From Gibbula magus (Eukaryota > Mollusca > Gastropoda > Trochida > Trochidae), in the NCBI GenBank assembly GCA_936450465.1, contig OW388293.1, positions 27,657,860-27,721,859 on the forward strand: DNA of 64,000 bases, given 5' to 3'. The position numbers were made by a program, and so were the translations under genes. Positions 23,801 through 38,800 of this stretch are shown in pieces. Under the pieces are notes generated by a model. The model had not been told where the DNA came from, did no database searches, and saw only the letters and a program-made list of their open reading frames with translations. The number at the start of each line of letters is the position of its first letter. The stretch's first letter is position 1.

Positions 23801-26800
23801 NNNNNNNNNNNNNNNNNNNNNNNNNNNNNNNNNNNNNNNNNNNNNNNNNNNNNNNNNNNNNNNNNNNNNNNNNNNNNNNNNNNNNNNNNNNNNNNNNNNN
23901 NNNNNNNNNNNNNNNNNNNNNNNNNNNNNNNNNNNNNNTGCGCCTTGCATCTTTAGTTTCACAAAAGACAAATAAGGTTCAAAACAAAATACAGTTGATA
24001 CTTGAATATAGATCCAGCGATGTACATTTGTGCATTTCAGAAAATATGAATTGCTTGTGACAGTCACTAATTCTTATATGAAATTCTTTCAAAAACAGCT
24101 GCTCAAAAAAAAAAAAATCCTTGTAGAGAATATTCGACAAAATATACCTAAGTTTTCCTATCAACTTTGTCAAAATTGTGTAACATAATATAGCACTGCT
24201 TAGGATATCGATCCCCAGGAAAATGTAAAAGTTTAAAGTGACCCAAGTGACAAGTAAACCATTTGATGTGATGTTATAACAGTATATGTTAAAGCAATTT
24301 GACTCTAAACCCGTCTTTCTCAACCCATACGGTGGTGTTTTGATTCGAGGAGAAAAATCCGATTTCAAAGTGAGTACCGCTCAGAGCCATGACACCTTCA
24401 TCCTAATGAGCTTTTACAGTTATCAACTAATTAGCCTTTGATCAGTGCCGCGCTATTTGAAGACGTGTATGACATCTATATCTATCCAGAGAAAAAATTA
24501 GGAAGTGATGATTGAGCGGATATGAAAATGTCTGACAAGATCTACTCCAGAAATTTAAGTCCTAGTACTTTGCAGGTTTTATCTTAGTTGTTGTTATGGT
24601 TATTGTGTGCAACATTCTCTTTAAATGTGAATATATGTATTCTGTAGACTTGAGCGGCATCAATATAAGCCATTTCATTCCTTTAAAGAAATAGTTTTAA
24701 AGTAAACTGTATTTCACCGATAATGGTGTAAGAATGAAACATACCTGTACACAGATAGTACAAATATATTTATTGTAAAAGGGCTATTTGTTGATATCAA
24801 ATGATTTTACATAAATTGATGATGAAATTATCAACCAGCATATTACATATTTCAAAATGCAAGAGGTATTTACGACAAGGGAGAGAAAAAATTGCACATT
24901 TCGCGCACATTTCGCGAACATTTCGCGAACATTTTGCGAAATCCGGTGTACTTAATTCTGCACAGTAGTGTATGGCATGGCATGGCATGGCATGGCATGG
25001 CGTCCATCCACCTATCCATCCATCCGTCCATTCATTTATTTCTCACTTTTAAGCCCATCAGGCCTTAAAGGCCAGATTGGTTTATGGCATGGCATCATGT
25101 CCGGCGTCCGGCCGTTTCTCTGTAAACTTTTCGGATTTTCATCTTCTTCTCCAGAACCACTTGGTCTAGGGTGATGAAATTTTGTGTACAGTCTCATTGG
25201 CCAATGGGGTTTCTAAAATGTAGATTTGGTGACCACATGACTCCAAATGGGGTCACAGGGGTCACACCCTTCAAAACCTATTTTCATTTTCTTCTCCAGT
25301 TCCAAAAGGTCTAAAGAGCTGAAAAGTTGTGTGCAGACTCCTTGGCCAATGGGGATTCAAAATTGTAGATTCTTTTACCCTTTGACCAGTATAAAAATCC
25401 CTAGAAAGCTGGAATGTTGTGTACAGACTAAATTATGTAGCCCTAAATAGTGGTCGAGGGGCAATGAACTAAAGATCTATTTCCATCTTCTTATCCAGAA
25501 CTTTAAATTTTTAAGCCTCAAAGAAATATTTCTGGAAAATTCCATTTTGAAACTTATTTAGTTATTGTTAAAAGGTAATGAGCTACATAGCCAATGGTTC
25601 TAGTTTTTTCTAATAATTATTAATGCTCTTCATGCACTTTATTTCAGGCATTTCTAATGTTCTTTGATCCTCTGCGCAGTCAGTTACATACACTGTTTGA
25701 AAAAAGAGATGCAAACCCAACAGACACAACCAGGCTTGTTTTAGCCTCCTTTCTGATGCTCGTAGCATGGGAGAATGACATGTCGCACATTCTCCGCTCA
25801 GACCCAGGACTGATGAAAGCCTTCCTCCCACAACCAAACTTTGAGAACAAGACCTGCCCGGATGTAAATGCTGTCAAAAATCACTTCAGAAGTAAAGCGT
25901 CTAAGTAAGTATATGCAGGAAAGTTTCAAATGATTTTGGGGGAACAGTGTTCAGCATTTTTAGCTCATCAGGCTTCAACTTCTCCAGAACCCCTGCATCC
26001 CCAAAGCTGAAAATTGGTAGGGAGGTACCTTGCAACTGTGATCATTTGGTCTTGACCCCCAGCCCCCCTCCAATATGGGTGTGGCAGGGTGTCCACCTTC
26101 AAAATTACTTTCAAGTTCTTGTAACCTGTAATACTATGAATCTCGATTTACAGAATATTATTTTAGTGGGATGAGTACCAATTAAGCAAAATTTCATACC
26201 TCTAGCATCAATAATAACATATCTTTGAGCCTCCATTTCCAAACTTCATTGGTGTCAACCATCACAACATCCACAGATCATATCACCAATAATATTGTGT
26301 ATTTGTTTTCAATGTATCATTATGTATAAATAGTCAGCTAATGATCTTTCCTTTTGACAGGGATCTAGTTGGCTGTCTGAGGAATTCAATCAACAGCTAC
26401 AAGCAATCACCATTAGAATACAGCAGATACCCACAAGAATCACAATGGATGTATCTGGTGCCACTACTTCATTTCCTGAGAAAAGACTCCGAACCGTTTG
26501 TGAAAGTGGTTGATCAAGATAGCACAAGAAGAGAGTGGTGGGGACATGAGGACATACATGATACCAAGGAGACAATGAAAAGAATCTACCAGTGGACAGT
26601 GTAAGTGTCCACTTTAAGCCTATTTTTATCTTAGAATATGGCAATGCATTGTTGTGCAATAACTAAATTTGAAGTGTGGTCATTGAAAATCCCTTTGATT
26701 AAAAGTTGGTGATGCTGTTATCAATGCTCTCATTTAACTTATCTTTTATATACAAAATCAACAGGAAATTCTTTGCCAACCTTATTACCATCCTAAAGCA

Positions 26801-29800
26801 ACCTGTGGAACTAACCTGTGTTTGCAAAGTCTTGATAACCTTAGCTACGAGGAGAGGTTTGACACTAATTGTTTACACAGGATAAAGATTTACTCTGTCC
26901 TCAAGACCTGAGAGCAAAATATTAATTTACTACCAGCCCAGTCTAGAAAATCAAAGCGAGTCTAGACTCCTCAGTTCCCAGTTAGTGTTGGCGGTTGGTG
27001 CCTTACTCTGAAGGTGTGGGATCAAATCCCTCAATGGATTCCTCCTGAAAAAGTACAAGAATTTGTGCTTTTGCCGATTGTGTGATCCCAAATGTAAAAA
27101 TTTGAAATAGGATCTAAGGATATGAAAATTTGAAGTTGACATACACGGAGGAACTAGAGGATATAAACACCTAAAACGAGTGTCCAAGGTTACTGAACAG
27201 TCATATTCTGCATTTAACTTTCCAGAGGATCACATCCACTTTTCTCGCATTTGTTAGTAGGGTATTGACAGGACTTCCTTCCTCCAAGCAAACCATTTCA
27301 TGATGGAAAGGGTCAGCTGTGATCATGGGCTGCATTCATTAATGTCAAGACCCTAAATCAGATGAAAGTTAACTTGGTAGTGACTTTCAAAGTGTACCTG
27401 CGTATTGAAGAGACCTGATTAGCTGCTATTTGGAGCCGGCCAAGCACATTTATTAGGATTAGTAATTTACCAGCTCGACAAATGTTGGATTTGGTCAGTC
27501 AGTTATCATTTAAGATGGGCAGAGTTTCGGGTTCTTCCTGAAAATTGTTCAGCAAAAGTTACTTCTTACTTAGATTACTGACACAAACACATACAATAGT
27601 ACAATTAATGTTTATATATTTTAATTATCTAACACATATATTTAGTTAAAACCTGTCATGATGTAAACTTATATGATTTTTATGCTAATGAGTAGCCAAA
27701 AGATTCTTCTTCCTGTGCAGGATGATTTGAATTTTAGTGCTGAGTGAAAGTGATGAGAACACATTTCTTTCTATGGCGTTATAGTAGAAATTGCATCATG
27801 GATTGCTGTTTTGTTTTGTCTCACAGGCCAATTGATCATCTTGCTGAGGATCTACAGTACCTTTTTAAAGTGGACTACCTCCTGCCAAGAACACTGATGG
27901 CATGTGTTTCCATTCATCACCTGAGAGGAACCACTTTTTTGTCCCACATAGATGCTGAAGTCAGCTCTGCAACAATTCATTTCTTTCTGAAGACATACAG
28001 TCATCACATCTCTGAGAGTGACAAGAGGGTAACTTTGTTATTGAGCTTTTATTTAGCCATGGTTCAAATGAATTTGGGTGCAGGTACTCTTGACAAATGG
28101 CAATTCTCTTGATCAATTTGGAAAACCAATTCTGAAAAAATATTTTTAATGAGATGTGACCCTTGAATCTGTAATTGAACTTGGTGCGAATAACTGCTGT
28201 GATGTTCCAATGGGAGCAAGTTTTTTAAAATCTATTACATTTTGCTGAATGACATTTTGAGAGTTTGCAAACCAGTTTTAACAATTTCTTTTTAGCTCAT
28301 CAGGCCTGAAGGCCACAAACTTTTCAGTTTAAACTTCTCCAGAACTGCTAAACGCTCACAGCTGAAATTTTGTTGGGATGTACCTTGTTTGTACATTTGG
28401 TCCTGGACCCTGCCTTCCAACCATACCCCCTCTCTCCCTCCCTCCCTCCCTCCCTCCCTCAGAAATGGGCAATTTCCCGAAAACCTGTGAACGACTCCTG
28501 CAAAATGAGTTGGCAAAGGGAGCTCAAACGTTTAGAATAACTTCTTTATTACATGGAGACTCTACTCCAAAATTAAGGACATGGCAGGGGTGTAAATTAA
28601 AGTTGTGTTTTTCACCTCAAGAATCAGTAATGCTTATGTACTCAAGTTTGGAGCATATCAGCCAATTAAGCCAAATTTCAAATCATCTAGATTCAAGTTG
28701 AACTTGACTTTTTAGCTCATCAGGCCTGAAAGGCCCGATGGGCTTATGGCATGGCATGGCGTCCGGCGTCCGTCCGTCCATCCGTCCGTCCGTCCATCCG
28801 TCCGTAAACTTTTCGCTTTTTCGACTTCTTCTCCAGAACCAATAACTCTCCAGAGCTAAAATTTTATATGCAGACTCATTGGCCAATGGGGATTCTAAAT
28901 TGTAGATTTCGTGACCCCGTGACCCCAAATGGGGTCACAGGGGTCACATCCTTAAAAACGTATTTTCATCTTCTTCTCCAGTTCCAAAAGGTCTAAAGAG
29001 CTGAAAAGTTGTGTGCAGACTCCTTGGCCAATGGGGATTCTAAATTGTAGATTTCGTGACCCCGTGCCCCCAAATGGGGTCACAGGGGTCACATCCTTAA
29101 AAACCTATTTTCATCTTCTTCTCCAGTTCCAAAAGGTCTAGAGAGCTGAAAAGTTGCGTGCAGACTCCTTGGCCAATGGGGATTCTAAATTGTAGATTTT
29201 GTGACCCCATGACCCCAAATGGGGTCACAGGGGTCACATCCTTAAAAACCTATTTTCATCTTCTTCTCCAGTTCCAAAAGGTCTAGAGAGCTGAAAAGTT
29301 GTGTGCAGACTCCTTGGCCAATGGGGATTCTAAATTGTAGATTTCGTGACCCCATGACCCCAAATTGGGTCACAGGGGTCACATCCTTAAAAACCTATTT
29401 TCATCTTCTTCTCCAGTTCCAAAAGGTCTAGAGAGCTGAAAAGTGGTGTGCAGACTCCTTGGCTAATGGGGATTCTAAATTGTAGATTTCATGACCCCAT
29501 GACCCCAAATGGGGTCACAGGGGTCACATCCTTAAAAACCTATTTTCATCTTCTTCTCCAGTTCCAAAAGGTCTAGAGAGCTGAAAAGTTGTGTGCAGAC
29601 TCCTTGGCTAATGGGGATTCTAAATTGTAGATTTCGTGACCCCATGACCCCAAATGGGGTCACAGGGGTCACGTCCTTAAAAACCTATTTTCATCTTCTA
29701 CTCCAGTTCCAAAAGGTCTAGAGAGCTGAAAAGTTGTGTGCAGACTCCTTGGCTAATGGGGATTCTAAATTGTAGATTTCGTGACCCCGTGACCCCAAAT

Positions 29801-32800
29801 GGGGTCACAGGGGTCACATGTTTAAAAACCTATTTTCATCTTCTTCTCCAGTTCCAAAAGGTCTAGAGAGCTGAAAAGTTATGTGCATACTCCTTGGCCA
29901 ATGGGGATTCTAAATTGTAGATTTCGTGACCCCATGACCCCAAATGGGGTCACAGGGGTCACATGTTTAAAAACCTATTTTCATCTTCTTCTCCAGTTCC
30001 AAAAGGTCTAGAGAGCTGAAAAGTGGTGTGCAGACTCCTTGGTCAATGGGGATTCTAAATTGTAGATTTTGTGACCCCATGACCCCAAATGGGGTCACAG
30101 GGGTCACATCCTTAAAAACCTATTTTCACCTTCTTCTCCAGTTCCAAAAGGTCTAGAGAGCTGAAAAGTTGTGTGCAGACTCCTTGGCTAATGGGGATTC
30201 TAAATTGTAGATTTCGTGACCCCATGACCCCAAATGGGGTCACAGGGGTCACATGTTTAAAAACCTATTTTCATCTTCTTCTCCAGTTCCAAAAGGTCTA
30301 GAGAGCTGAAAAGTGGTGTGCAGACTCCTTGGTCAATGGGGATTCTAAATTGTAGATTTTGTGACCCCATGACCCCAAATGGGGTCACAGGGGTCACATC
30401 CTTAAAAACCTATTTTCATCTTCTTCTCCAGTTCCAAAAGGTCTAGAGAGCTGAAAAGTTGTGTGCAGACTCCTTGGCTAATGGGGATTCTAAATTGTAG
30501 ATTTCGTGACCCCATGACCCCAAATGGGGTCACAGGGGTCACGTCCTTAAAAACCTATTTTCATCTTCTTCTCCAGTTCCAAAAGGTCTAGAGAGCTGAA
30601 AAGTTGTGTGCAGACTCCTTGGCTAATGGGGATTCTAAATTGTAGATTTCGTGACCCAATGACCCCAAATGGGGTCACAGGGGTCACGTCCTTAAAAACC
30701 TATTTTCATCTTCTTCTCCAGTTCCAAAAGGTCTAGAGAGCTGAAAAGTTGTGTGCAGACTCCTTGGCTAATGGGGATTCTAAATTGTAGATTTCGTGAC
30801 CCCGTGACCCCAAATGGGGTCACAGGGGTCACATGTTTAAAAACCTATTTTCATCTTCTTCTCCAGTTCCAAAAGGTCTAGAGAGCTGAAAAGTTATGTG
30901 CATACTCCTTGGCCAATGGGGATTCTAAATTGTAGATTTCGTGACCCCATGACCCCAAATGGGGTCACAGGGGTCACATGTTTAAAAACCTATTTTCATC
31001 TTCTTCTCCAGTTCCAAAAGGTCTAGAGAGCTGAAAAGTTATGTGCATACTCCTTGGCCAATGGGGATTCTAAATTGTAGATTTCGTGACCCCATGACCC
31101 CAAATGGGGTCACAGGGGTCACATGTTTAAAAACCTATTTTCATCTTCTTCTCCAGTTCCAAAAGGTCTAGAGAGCTGAAAAGTGGTGTGCAGACTCCTT
31201 GGTCAATGGGGATTCTAAATTGTAGATTTTGTGACCCCATGACCCCAAATGGGGTCACAGGGGTCACATCCTTAAAAACCTATTTTCATCTTCTTCTCCA
31301 GTTCCAAAAGGTCTAGAGAGCTGAAAAGTTGTGTGCAGACTCCTTGGCTAATGGGGATTCTAAATTGTAGATTTCGTGACCCCATGACCCCAAATGGGGT
31401 CACAGGGGTCACGTCCTTAAAAACCTATTTTCATCTTCTTCTCCAGTTCCAAAAGGTCTAGAGAGCTGAAAAGTTGTGTGCAGACTCCTTGGCTAATGGG
31501 GATTCTAAATTGTAGATTTCGTGACCCCATGACCCCAAATGGGGTCACAGGGGTCACGTCCTTAAAAACCTATTTTCATCTTCTTCTCCAGTTCCAAAAG
31601 GTCTAGAGAGCTGAAAAGTTGTGTGCAGACTCCTTGGCTAATGGGGATTCTAAATTGTAGATTTCGTGACCCCGTGACCCCAAATGGGGTCACAGGGGTC
31701 ACATGTTTAAAAACCTATTTTCATCTTCTTCTCCAGTTCCAAAAGGTCTAGAGAGCTGAAAAGTTATGTGCATACTCCTTGGCCAATGGGGATTCTAAAT
31801 TGTAGATTTCGTGACCCCATGACCCCAAATGGGGTCACAGGGGTCACATGTTTAAAAACCTATTTTCATCTTCTTCTCCAGTTCCAAAAGGTCTAGAGAG
31901 CTGAAAAGTTATGTGCATACTCCTTGGCCAATGGGGATTCTAAATTGTAGATTTCGTGACCCCATGACCCCAAATGGGGTCACAGGGGTCACATGTTTAA
32001 AAACCTATTTTCATCTTCTTCTCCAGTTCCAAAAGGTCTAGAGAGCTGAAAAGTGGTGTGCAGACTCCTTGGTCAATGGGGATTCTAAATTGTAGATTTT
32101 GTGACCCCATGACCCCAAATGGGGTCACAGGGGTCACATCCTTAAAAACCTATTTTCACCTTCTTCTCCAGTTCCAAAAGGTCTAGAGAGCTGAAAAGTT
32201 GTGTGCAGACTCCTTGGCTAATGGGGATTCTAAATTGTAGATTTCGTGACCCCATGACCCCAAATGGGGTCACAGGGGTCACATCCTTAAAAACCTATTT
32301 TCATCTTCTTCTCCAGTTCCAAAAGGTCTAGAGAGCTGAAAAGTTGTGTGCAGACTCCTTGGCTAATGGGGATTCTAAATTGTAGATTTCGTGACCCTGT
32401 GACCCCATTTGGGGTCATGGGGTCACATCCTTAAAAACCTATTTTCATCTTCTTCTCCAGTTCCAAAAGGTCTAGAGAGCTGAAAAGTTGTGTGCAGACT
32501 CCTTGGCTAATGGGGATTCTAAATTGTAGATTTCGTGACCCCGTGACCCCATTTGGGGTCATGGGGTCACATCCTTAAAAACCTATTTTCATCTTCTTCT
32601 CCAGTTCCAAAAGGTCTAGAGAGCTGAAAAGTTGTGTGCAGACTCCTTGGCCAATGGGGATTCTAAATTGTAGATTTCGTGACCCCATGACCCCAAATGG
32701 GGTCACAGGGGTCACATCCTTAAAAACCTATTTTCATCTTCTTCTCCAGTTCCAAAAGGTCTAGAGAGCTGAAAAGTTGTGTGCAGACTCCTTGGCCAAT

Positions 32801-35800
32801 GGGGATTCTAAATTGTAGATTTCGTGACCCCATGACCCCAAATTGGGTCACAGGGGTCACATCCTTAAAAACCTATTTTCAGCTTCTTCTCCAGTTCCAA
32901 AAGGTCTAGAGAGCTGAAAAGTGGTGTGCAGACTCCTTGGCTAATGGGGATTCTAAATTGTAGATTTCATGACCCCATGACCCCAAATGGGGTCACAGGG
33001 GTCACATCCTTAAAAACCTATTTTCATCTTCTTCTCCAGTTCCAAAAGGTCTAGAGAGCTGAAAAGTTGTGTGCAGACTCCTTGGCTAATGGGGATTCTA
33101 AATTGTAGATTTCGTGACCCCATGACCCCAAATGGGGTCACAGGGGTCACGTCCTTAAAAACCTATTTTCATCTTCTTCTCCAGTTCCAAAAGGTCTAGA
33201 GAGCTGAAAAGTTGTGTGCAGACTCCTTGGCTAATGGGGATTCTAAATTGTAGATTTCGTGACCCCGTGACCCCAAATTGGGTCACAGGGGTCACATGTT
33301 TAAAAACCTATTTTCATCTTCTTCTCCAGTTCCAAAAGGTCTAGAGAGCTGAAAAGTTATGTGCATACTCCTTGGCCAATGGGGATTCTAAATTGTAGAT
33401 TTCGTGACCCCATGACCCCAAATGGGGTCACAGGGGTCACATGTTTAAAAACCTATTTTCATCTTCTTCTCCAGTTCCAAAAGGTCTAGAGAGCTGAAAA
33501 GTGGTGTGCAGACTCCTTGGTCAATGGGGATTCTAAATTGTAGATTTTGTGACCCCATGACCCCAAATGGGGTCACAGGGGTCACATCCTTAAAAACCTA
33601 TTTTCATCTTCTTCTCCAGTTCCAAAAGGTCTAGAGAGCTGAAAAGTTGTGTGCAGACTCCTTGGCTAATGGGGATTCTAAATTGTAGATTTCGTGACCC
33701 CATGACCCCAAATGGGGTCACAGGGGTCACGTCCTTAAAAACCTATTTTCATCTTCTTCTCCAGTTCCAAAAGGTCTAGAGAGCTGAAAAGTTGTGTGCA
33801 GACTCCTTGGCTAATGGGGATTCTAAATTGTAGATTTCGTGACCCCATGACCCCAAATGGGGTCACAGGGGTCACGTCCTTAAAAACCTATTTTCATCTT
33901 CTTCTCCAGTTCCAAAAGGTCTAGAGAGCTGAAAAGTTGTGTGCAGACTCCTTGGCTAATGGGGATTCTAAATTGTAGATTTCGTGACCCCGTGACCCCA
34001 AATGGGGTCACAGGGGTCACATGTTTAAAAACCTATTTTCATCTTCTTCTCCAGTTCCAAAAGGTCTAGAGAGCTGAAAAGTTATGTGCATACTCCTTGG
34101 CCAATGGGGATTCTAAATTGTAGATTTCGTGACCCCATGACCCCAAATGGGGTCACAGGGGTCACATGTTTAAAAACCTATTTTCATCTTCTTCTCCAGT
34201 TCCAAAAGGTCTAGAGAGCTGAAAAGTTATGTGCATACTCCTTGGCCAATGGGGATTCTAAATTGTAGATTTCGTGACCCCATGACCCCAAATGGGGTCA
34301 CAGGGGTCACATGTTTAAAAACCTATTTTCATCTTCTTCTCCAGTTCCAAAAGGTCTAGAGAGCTGAAAAGTGGTGTGCAGACTCCTTGGTCAATGGGGA
34401 TTCTAAATTGTAGATTTTGTGACCCCATGACCCCAAATGGGGTCACAGGGGTCACATCCTTAAAAACCTATTTTCATCTTCTTCTCCAGTTCCAAAAGGT
34501 CTAGAGAGCTGAAAAGTTGTGTGCAGACTCCTTGGCTAATGGGGATTCTAAATTGTAGATTTCGTGACCCCATGACCCCAAATGGGGTCACAGGGGTCAC
34601 GTCCTTAAAAACCTATTTTCATCTTCTTCTCCAGTTCCAAAAGGTCTAGAGAGCTGAAAAGTTGTGTGCAGACTCCTTGGCTAATGGGGATTCTAAATTG
34701 TAGATTTCGTGACCCCATGACCCCAAATGGGGTCACAGGGGTCACGTCCTTAAAAACCTATTTTCATCTTCTTCTCCAGTTCCAAAAGGTCTAGAGAGCT
34801 GAAAAGTTGTGTGCAGACTCCTTGGCTAATGGGGATTCTAAATTGTAGATTTCGTGACCCCGTGACCCCAAATGGGGTCACAGGGGTCACATGTTTAAAA
34901 ACCTATTTTCATCTTCTTCTCCAGTTCCAAAAGGTCTAGAGAGCTGAAAAGTTATGTGCATACTCCTTGGCCAATGGGGATTCTAAATTGTAGATTTCGT
35001 GACCCCATGACCCCAAATGGGGTCACAGGGGTCACATGTTTAAAAACCTATTTTCATCTTCTTCTCCAGTTCCAAAAGGTCTAGAGAGCTGAAAAGTTAT
35101 GTGCATACTCCTTGGCCAATGGGGATTCTAAATTGTAGATTTCGTGACCCCATGACCCCAAATGGGGTCACAGGGGTCACATGTTTAAAAACCTATTTTC
35201 ATCTTCTTCTCCAGTTCCAAAAGGTCTAGAGAGCTGAAAAGTGGTGTGCAGACTCCTTGGTCAATGGGGATTCTAAATTGTAGATTTTGTGACCCCATGA
35301 CCCCAAATGGGGTCACAGGGGTCACATCCTTAAAAACCTATTTTCACCTTCTTCTCCAGTTCCAAAAGGTCTAGAGAGCTGAAAAGTTGTGTGCAGACTC
35401 CTTGGCTAATGGGGATTCTAAATTGTAGATTTCGTGACCCCATGACCCCAAATGGGGTCACAGGGGTCACATCCTTAAAAACCTATTTTCATCTTCTTCT
35501 CCAGTTCCAAAAGGTCTAGAGAGCTGAAAAGTTGTGTGCAGACTCCTTGGCTAATGGGGATTCTAAATTGTAGATTTCGTGACCTCTGTGACCCCATTTG
35601 GGGTCATGGGGTCACATCCTTAAAAACCTATTTTCATCTTCTTCTCCAGTTCCAAAAGGTCTAGAGAGCTGAAAAGTTGTGTGCAGACTCCTTGGCTAAT
35701 GGGGATTCTAAATTGTAGATTTCGTGACCCCTGTGACCCCATTTGGGGTCATGGGGTCACATCCTTAAAAACCTATTTTCATCTTCTTCTCCAGTTCCAA

Positions 35801-38800
35801 AAGGTCTAGAGAGCTGAAAAGTTGTGTGCAGACTCCTTGGCCAATGGGGATTCTAAATTGTAGATTTCGTGACCCCATGACCCCAAATGGGGTCACAGGG
35901 GTCACATCCTTAAAAACCTATTTTCATCTTCTTCTCCAGTTCCAAAAGGTCTAGAGAGCTGAAAAGTTGTGTGCAGACTCCTTGGCCAATGGGGATTCTA
36001 AATTGTAGATTTCGTGACCCCATGACCCCAAATTGGGTCACAGGGGTCACATCCTTAAAAACCTATTTTCAGCTTCTTCTCCAGTTCCAAAAGGTCTAGA
36101 GAGCTGAAAAGTGGTGTGCAGACTCCTTGGCTAATGGGGATTCTAAATTGTAGATTTCATGACCCCATGACCCCAAATGGGGTCACAGGGGTCACATCCT
36201 TAAAAACCTATTTTCATCTTCTTCTCCAGTTCCAAAAGGTCTAGAGAGCTGAAAAGTTGTGTGCAGACTCCTTGGCTAATGGGGATTCTAAATTGTAGAT
36301 TTCGTGACCCCATGACCCCAAATGGGGTCACAGGGGTCACGTCCTTAAAAACCTATTTTCATCTTCTTCTCCAGTTCCAAAAGGTCTAGAGAGCTGAAAA
36401 GTTGTGTGCAGACTCCTTGGCTAATGGGGATTCTAAATTGTAGATTTCGTGACCCCGTGACCCCAAATTGGGTCACAGGGGTCACATGTTTAAAAACCTA
36501 TTTTCATCTTCTTCTCCAGTTCCAAAAGGTCTAGAGAGCTGAAAAGTTATGTGCATACTCCTTGGCCAATGGGGATTCTAAATTGTAGATTTCGTGACCC
36601 CATGACCCCAAATGGGGTCACAGGGGTCACATGTTTAAAAACCTATTTTCATCTTCTTCTCCAGTTCCAAAAGGTCTAGAGAGCTGAAAAGTGGTGTGCA
36701 GACTCCTTGGTCAATGGGGATTCTAAATTGTAGATTTTGTGACCCCATGACCCCAAATGGGGTCACAGGGGTCACATCCTTAAAAACCTATTTTCATCTT
36801 CTTCTCCAGTTCCAAAAGGTCTAGAGAGCTGAAAAGTTGTGTGCAGACTCCTTGGCTAATGGGGATTCTAAATTGTAGATTTCGTGACCCCATGACCCCA
36901 AATGGGGTCACAGGGGTCACGTCCTTAAAAACCTATTTTCATCTTCTTCTCCAGTTCCAAAAGGTCTAGAGAGCTGAAAAGTTGTGTGCAGACTCCTTGG
37001 CTAATGGGGATTCTAAATTGTAGATTTCGTGACCCCATGACCCCAAATGGGGTCACAGGGGTCACGTCCTTAAAAACCTATTTTCATCTTCTTCTCCAGT
37101 TCCAAAAGGTCTAGAGAGCTGAAAAGTTGTGTGCAGACTCCTTGGCTAATGGGGAATCTAAATTGTAGATTTCGTGACCCCGTGACCCCAAATGGGGTCA
37201 CAGGGGTCACATGTTTAAAAACCTATTTTTATCTTCTTCTCCAGTTCCAAAAGGTCTAGAGAGCTGAAAAGTTATGTGCATACTCCTTGGCCAATGGGGA
37301 TTCTAAATTGTAGATTTCGTGACCCCATGACCCCAAATGGGGTCACAGGGGTCACATGTTTAAAAACCTATTTTCATCTTCTTCTCCAGTTCCAAAAGGT
37401 CTAGAGAGCTGAAAAGTTATGTGCATACTCCTTGGCCAATGGGGATTCTAAATTGTAGATTTCGTGACCCCATGACCCCAAATGGGGTCACAGGGGTCAC
37501 ATGTTTAAAAACCTATTTTCATCTTCTTCTCCAGTTCCAAAAGGTCTAGAGAGCTGAAAAGTGGTGTGCAGACTCCTTGGTCAATGGGGATTCTAAATTG
37601 TAGATTTTGTGACCCCATGACCCCAAATGGGGTCACAGGGGTCACATCCTTAAAAACCTATTTTCACCTTCTTCTCCAGTTCCAAAAGGTCTAGAGAGCT
37701 GAAAAGTTGTGTGCAGACTCCTTGGCTAATGGGGATTCTAAATTGTAGATTTCGTGACCCCATGACCCCAAATGGGGTCACAGGGGTCACATCCTTAAAA
37801 ACCTATTTTCATCTTCTTCTCCAGTTCCAAAAGGTCTAGAGAGCTGAAAAGTTGTGTGCAGACTCCTTGGCTAATGGGGATTCTAAATTGTAGATTTCGT
37901 GACCCTGTGACCCCATTTGGGGTCATGGGGTCACATCCTTAAAAACCTATTTTCATCTTCTTCTCCAGTTCCAAAAGGTCTAGAGAGCTGAAAAGTTGTG
38001 TGCAGACTCCTTGGCTAATGGGGATTCTAAATTGTAGATTTCGTGACCCCGTGACCCCATTTGGGGTCAATGGGGTCACATCCTTAAAAACCTATTTTCA
38101 TCTTCTTCTCCAGTTCCAAAAGGTCTAGAGAGCTGAAAAGTTGCGTGCAGACTCCTTGGCCAATGGGGATTCTAAATTGTAGATTTTGTGACCCCATGAC
38201 CCCAAATGGGGTCACAGGGGTCACATCCTTAAAAACCTATTTTCATCTTCTTCTCCGGTTCCAAAAGGTCTATAGAGCTGAAAAGTTGTGTGCAGACTCC
38301 TTGGCCAATGGGGATTCTAAATTGTAGATTTCGTGACCCCATGACCCCAAATTGGGTCACAGGGGTCACATCCTTAAAAACCTATTTTCATCTTCTTCTC
38401 CAGTTCCAAAAGGTCTAGAGAGCTGAAAAGTGGTGTGCAGACTCCTTGGCTAATGGGGATTCTAAATTGTAGATTTCATGACCCCATGACCCCAAATGGG
38501 GTCACAGGGGTCACATCCTTAAAAACCTATTTTCATCTTCTCCTCCAGTTCCAAAAGGTCTAGAGAGATGAAAAGTTGTGTGCAGACTCCTTGGCTAATG
38601 GGGATTCTAAATTGTAGATTTCGTGACCCCATGACCCCAAATGGGGTCACAGGGGTCACGTCCTTAAAAACCTATTTTCATCTTCTTCTCCAGTTCCAAA
38701 AGGTCTAGAGAGCTGAAAAGTTGTGTGCAGACTCCTTGGCTAATGGGGATTCTAAATTGTAGATTTCGTGACCCTGTGACCCCATTTGGGGTCAATGGGG

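Larger units (their letters stand above)
19936..24970 (+). mobile_element. TIR element, TA-type site, no transposase seen (Tc1/mariner-like ends)
   Basis: The ends are perfect inverted repeats of 23 bp: CACTACTGTGCAGAATTAAG plus TAC at the left, its complement at 24948-24970. Both sides then carry direct copies of an ACATTTCGCGA word (19968-20027 and 24896-24940). The right flank is TA and the left is AA (probably a mutated TA). The interior includes a family C element, a 195-bp duplication and a 200-N gap, but no transposase-like frame. The superfamily is inferred from the TA target and ends. Confidence 0.75.
19896..25608 (+). mobile_element. Family A element split by a 5-kb inverted-repeat element
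   Basis: The 5' head TTTTTAGCTCATCTGG to GGCCCAATGGACT ends at 19933. The rest of the head (TGGCATGGCATGGC, CCATCCATCCGTCC) resumes at 24973, followed by core units and a decayed 3' end near 25570-25608. Removing 19936-24970 restores the normal head order GGGCT-TA-TGGCATGG. A second partial head (AGGCCTTAAAGGCC) at 25063 shows another A copy in the right half. Confidence 0.7.

Noticed and set aside
23685..24067. Frames running through the N gap
   Set aside because: Most of the residues are undefined; the defined flanks are short and AT-rich.
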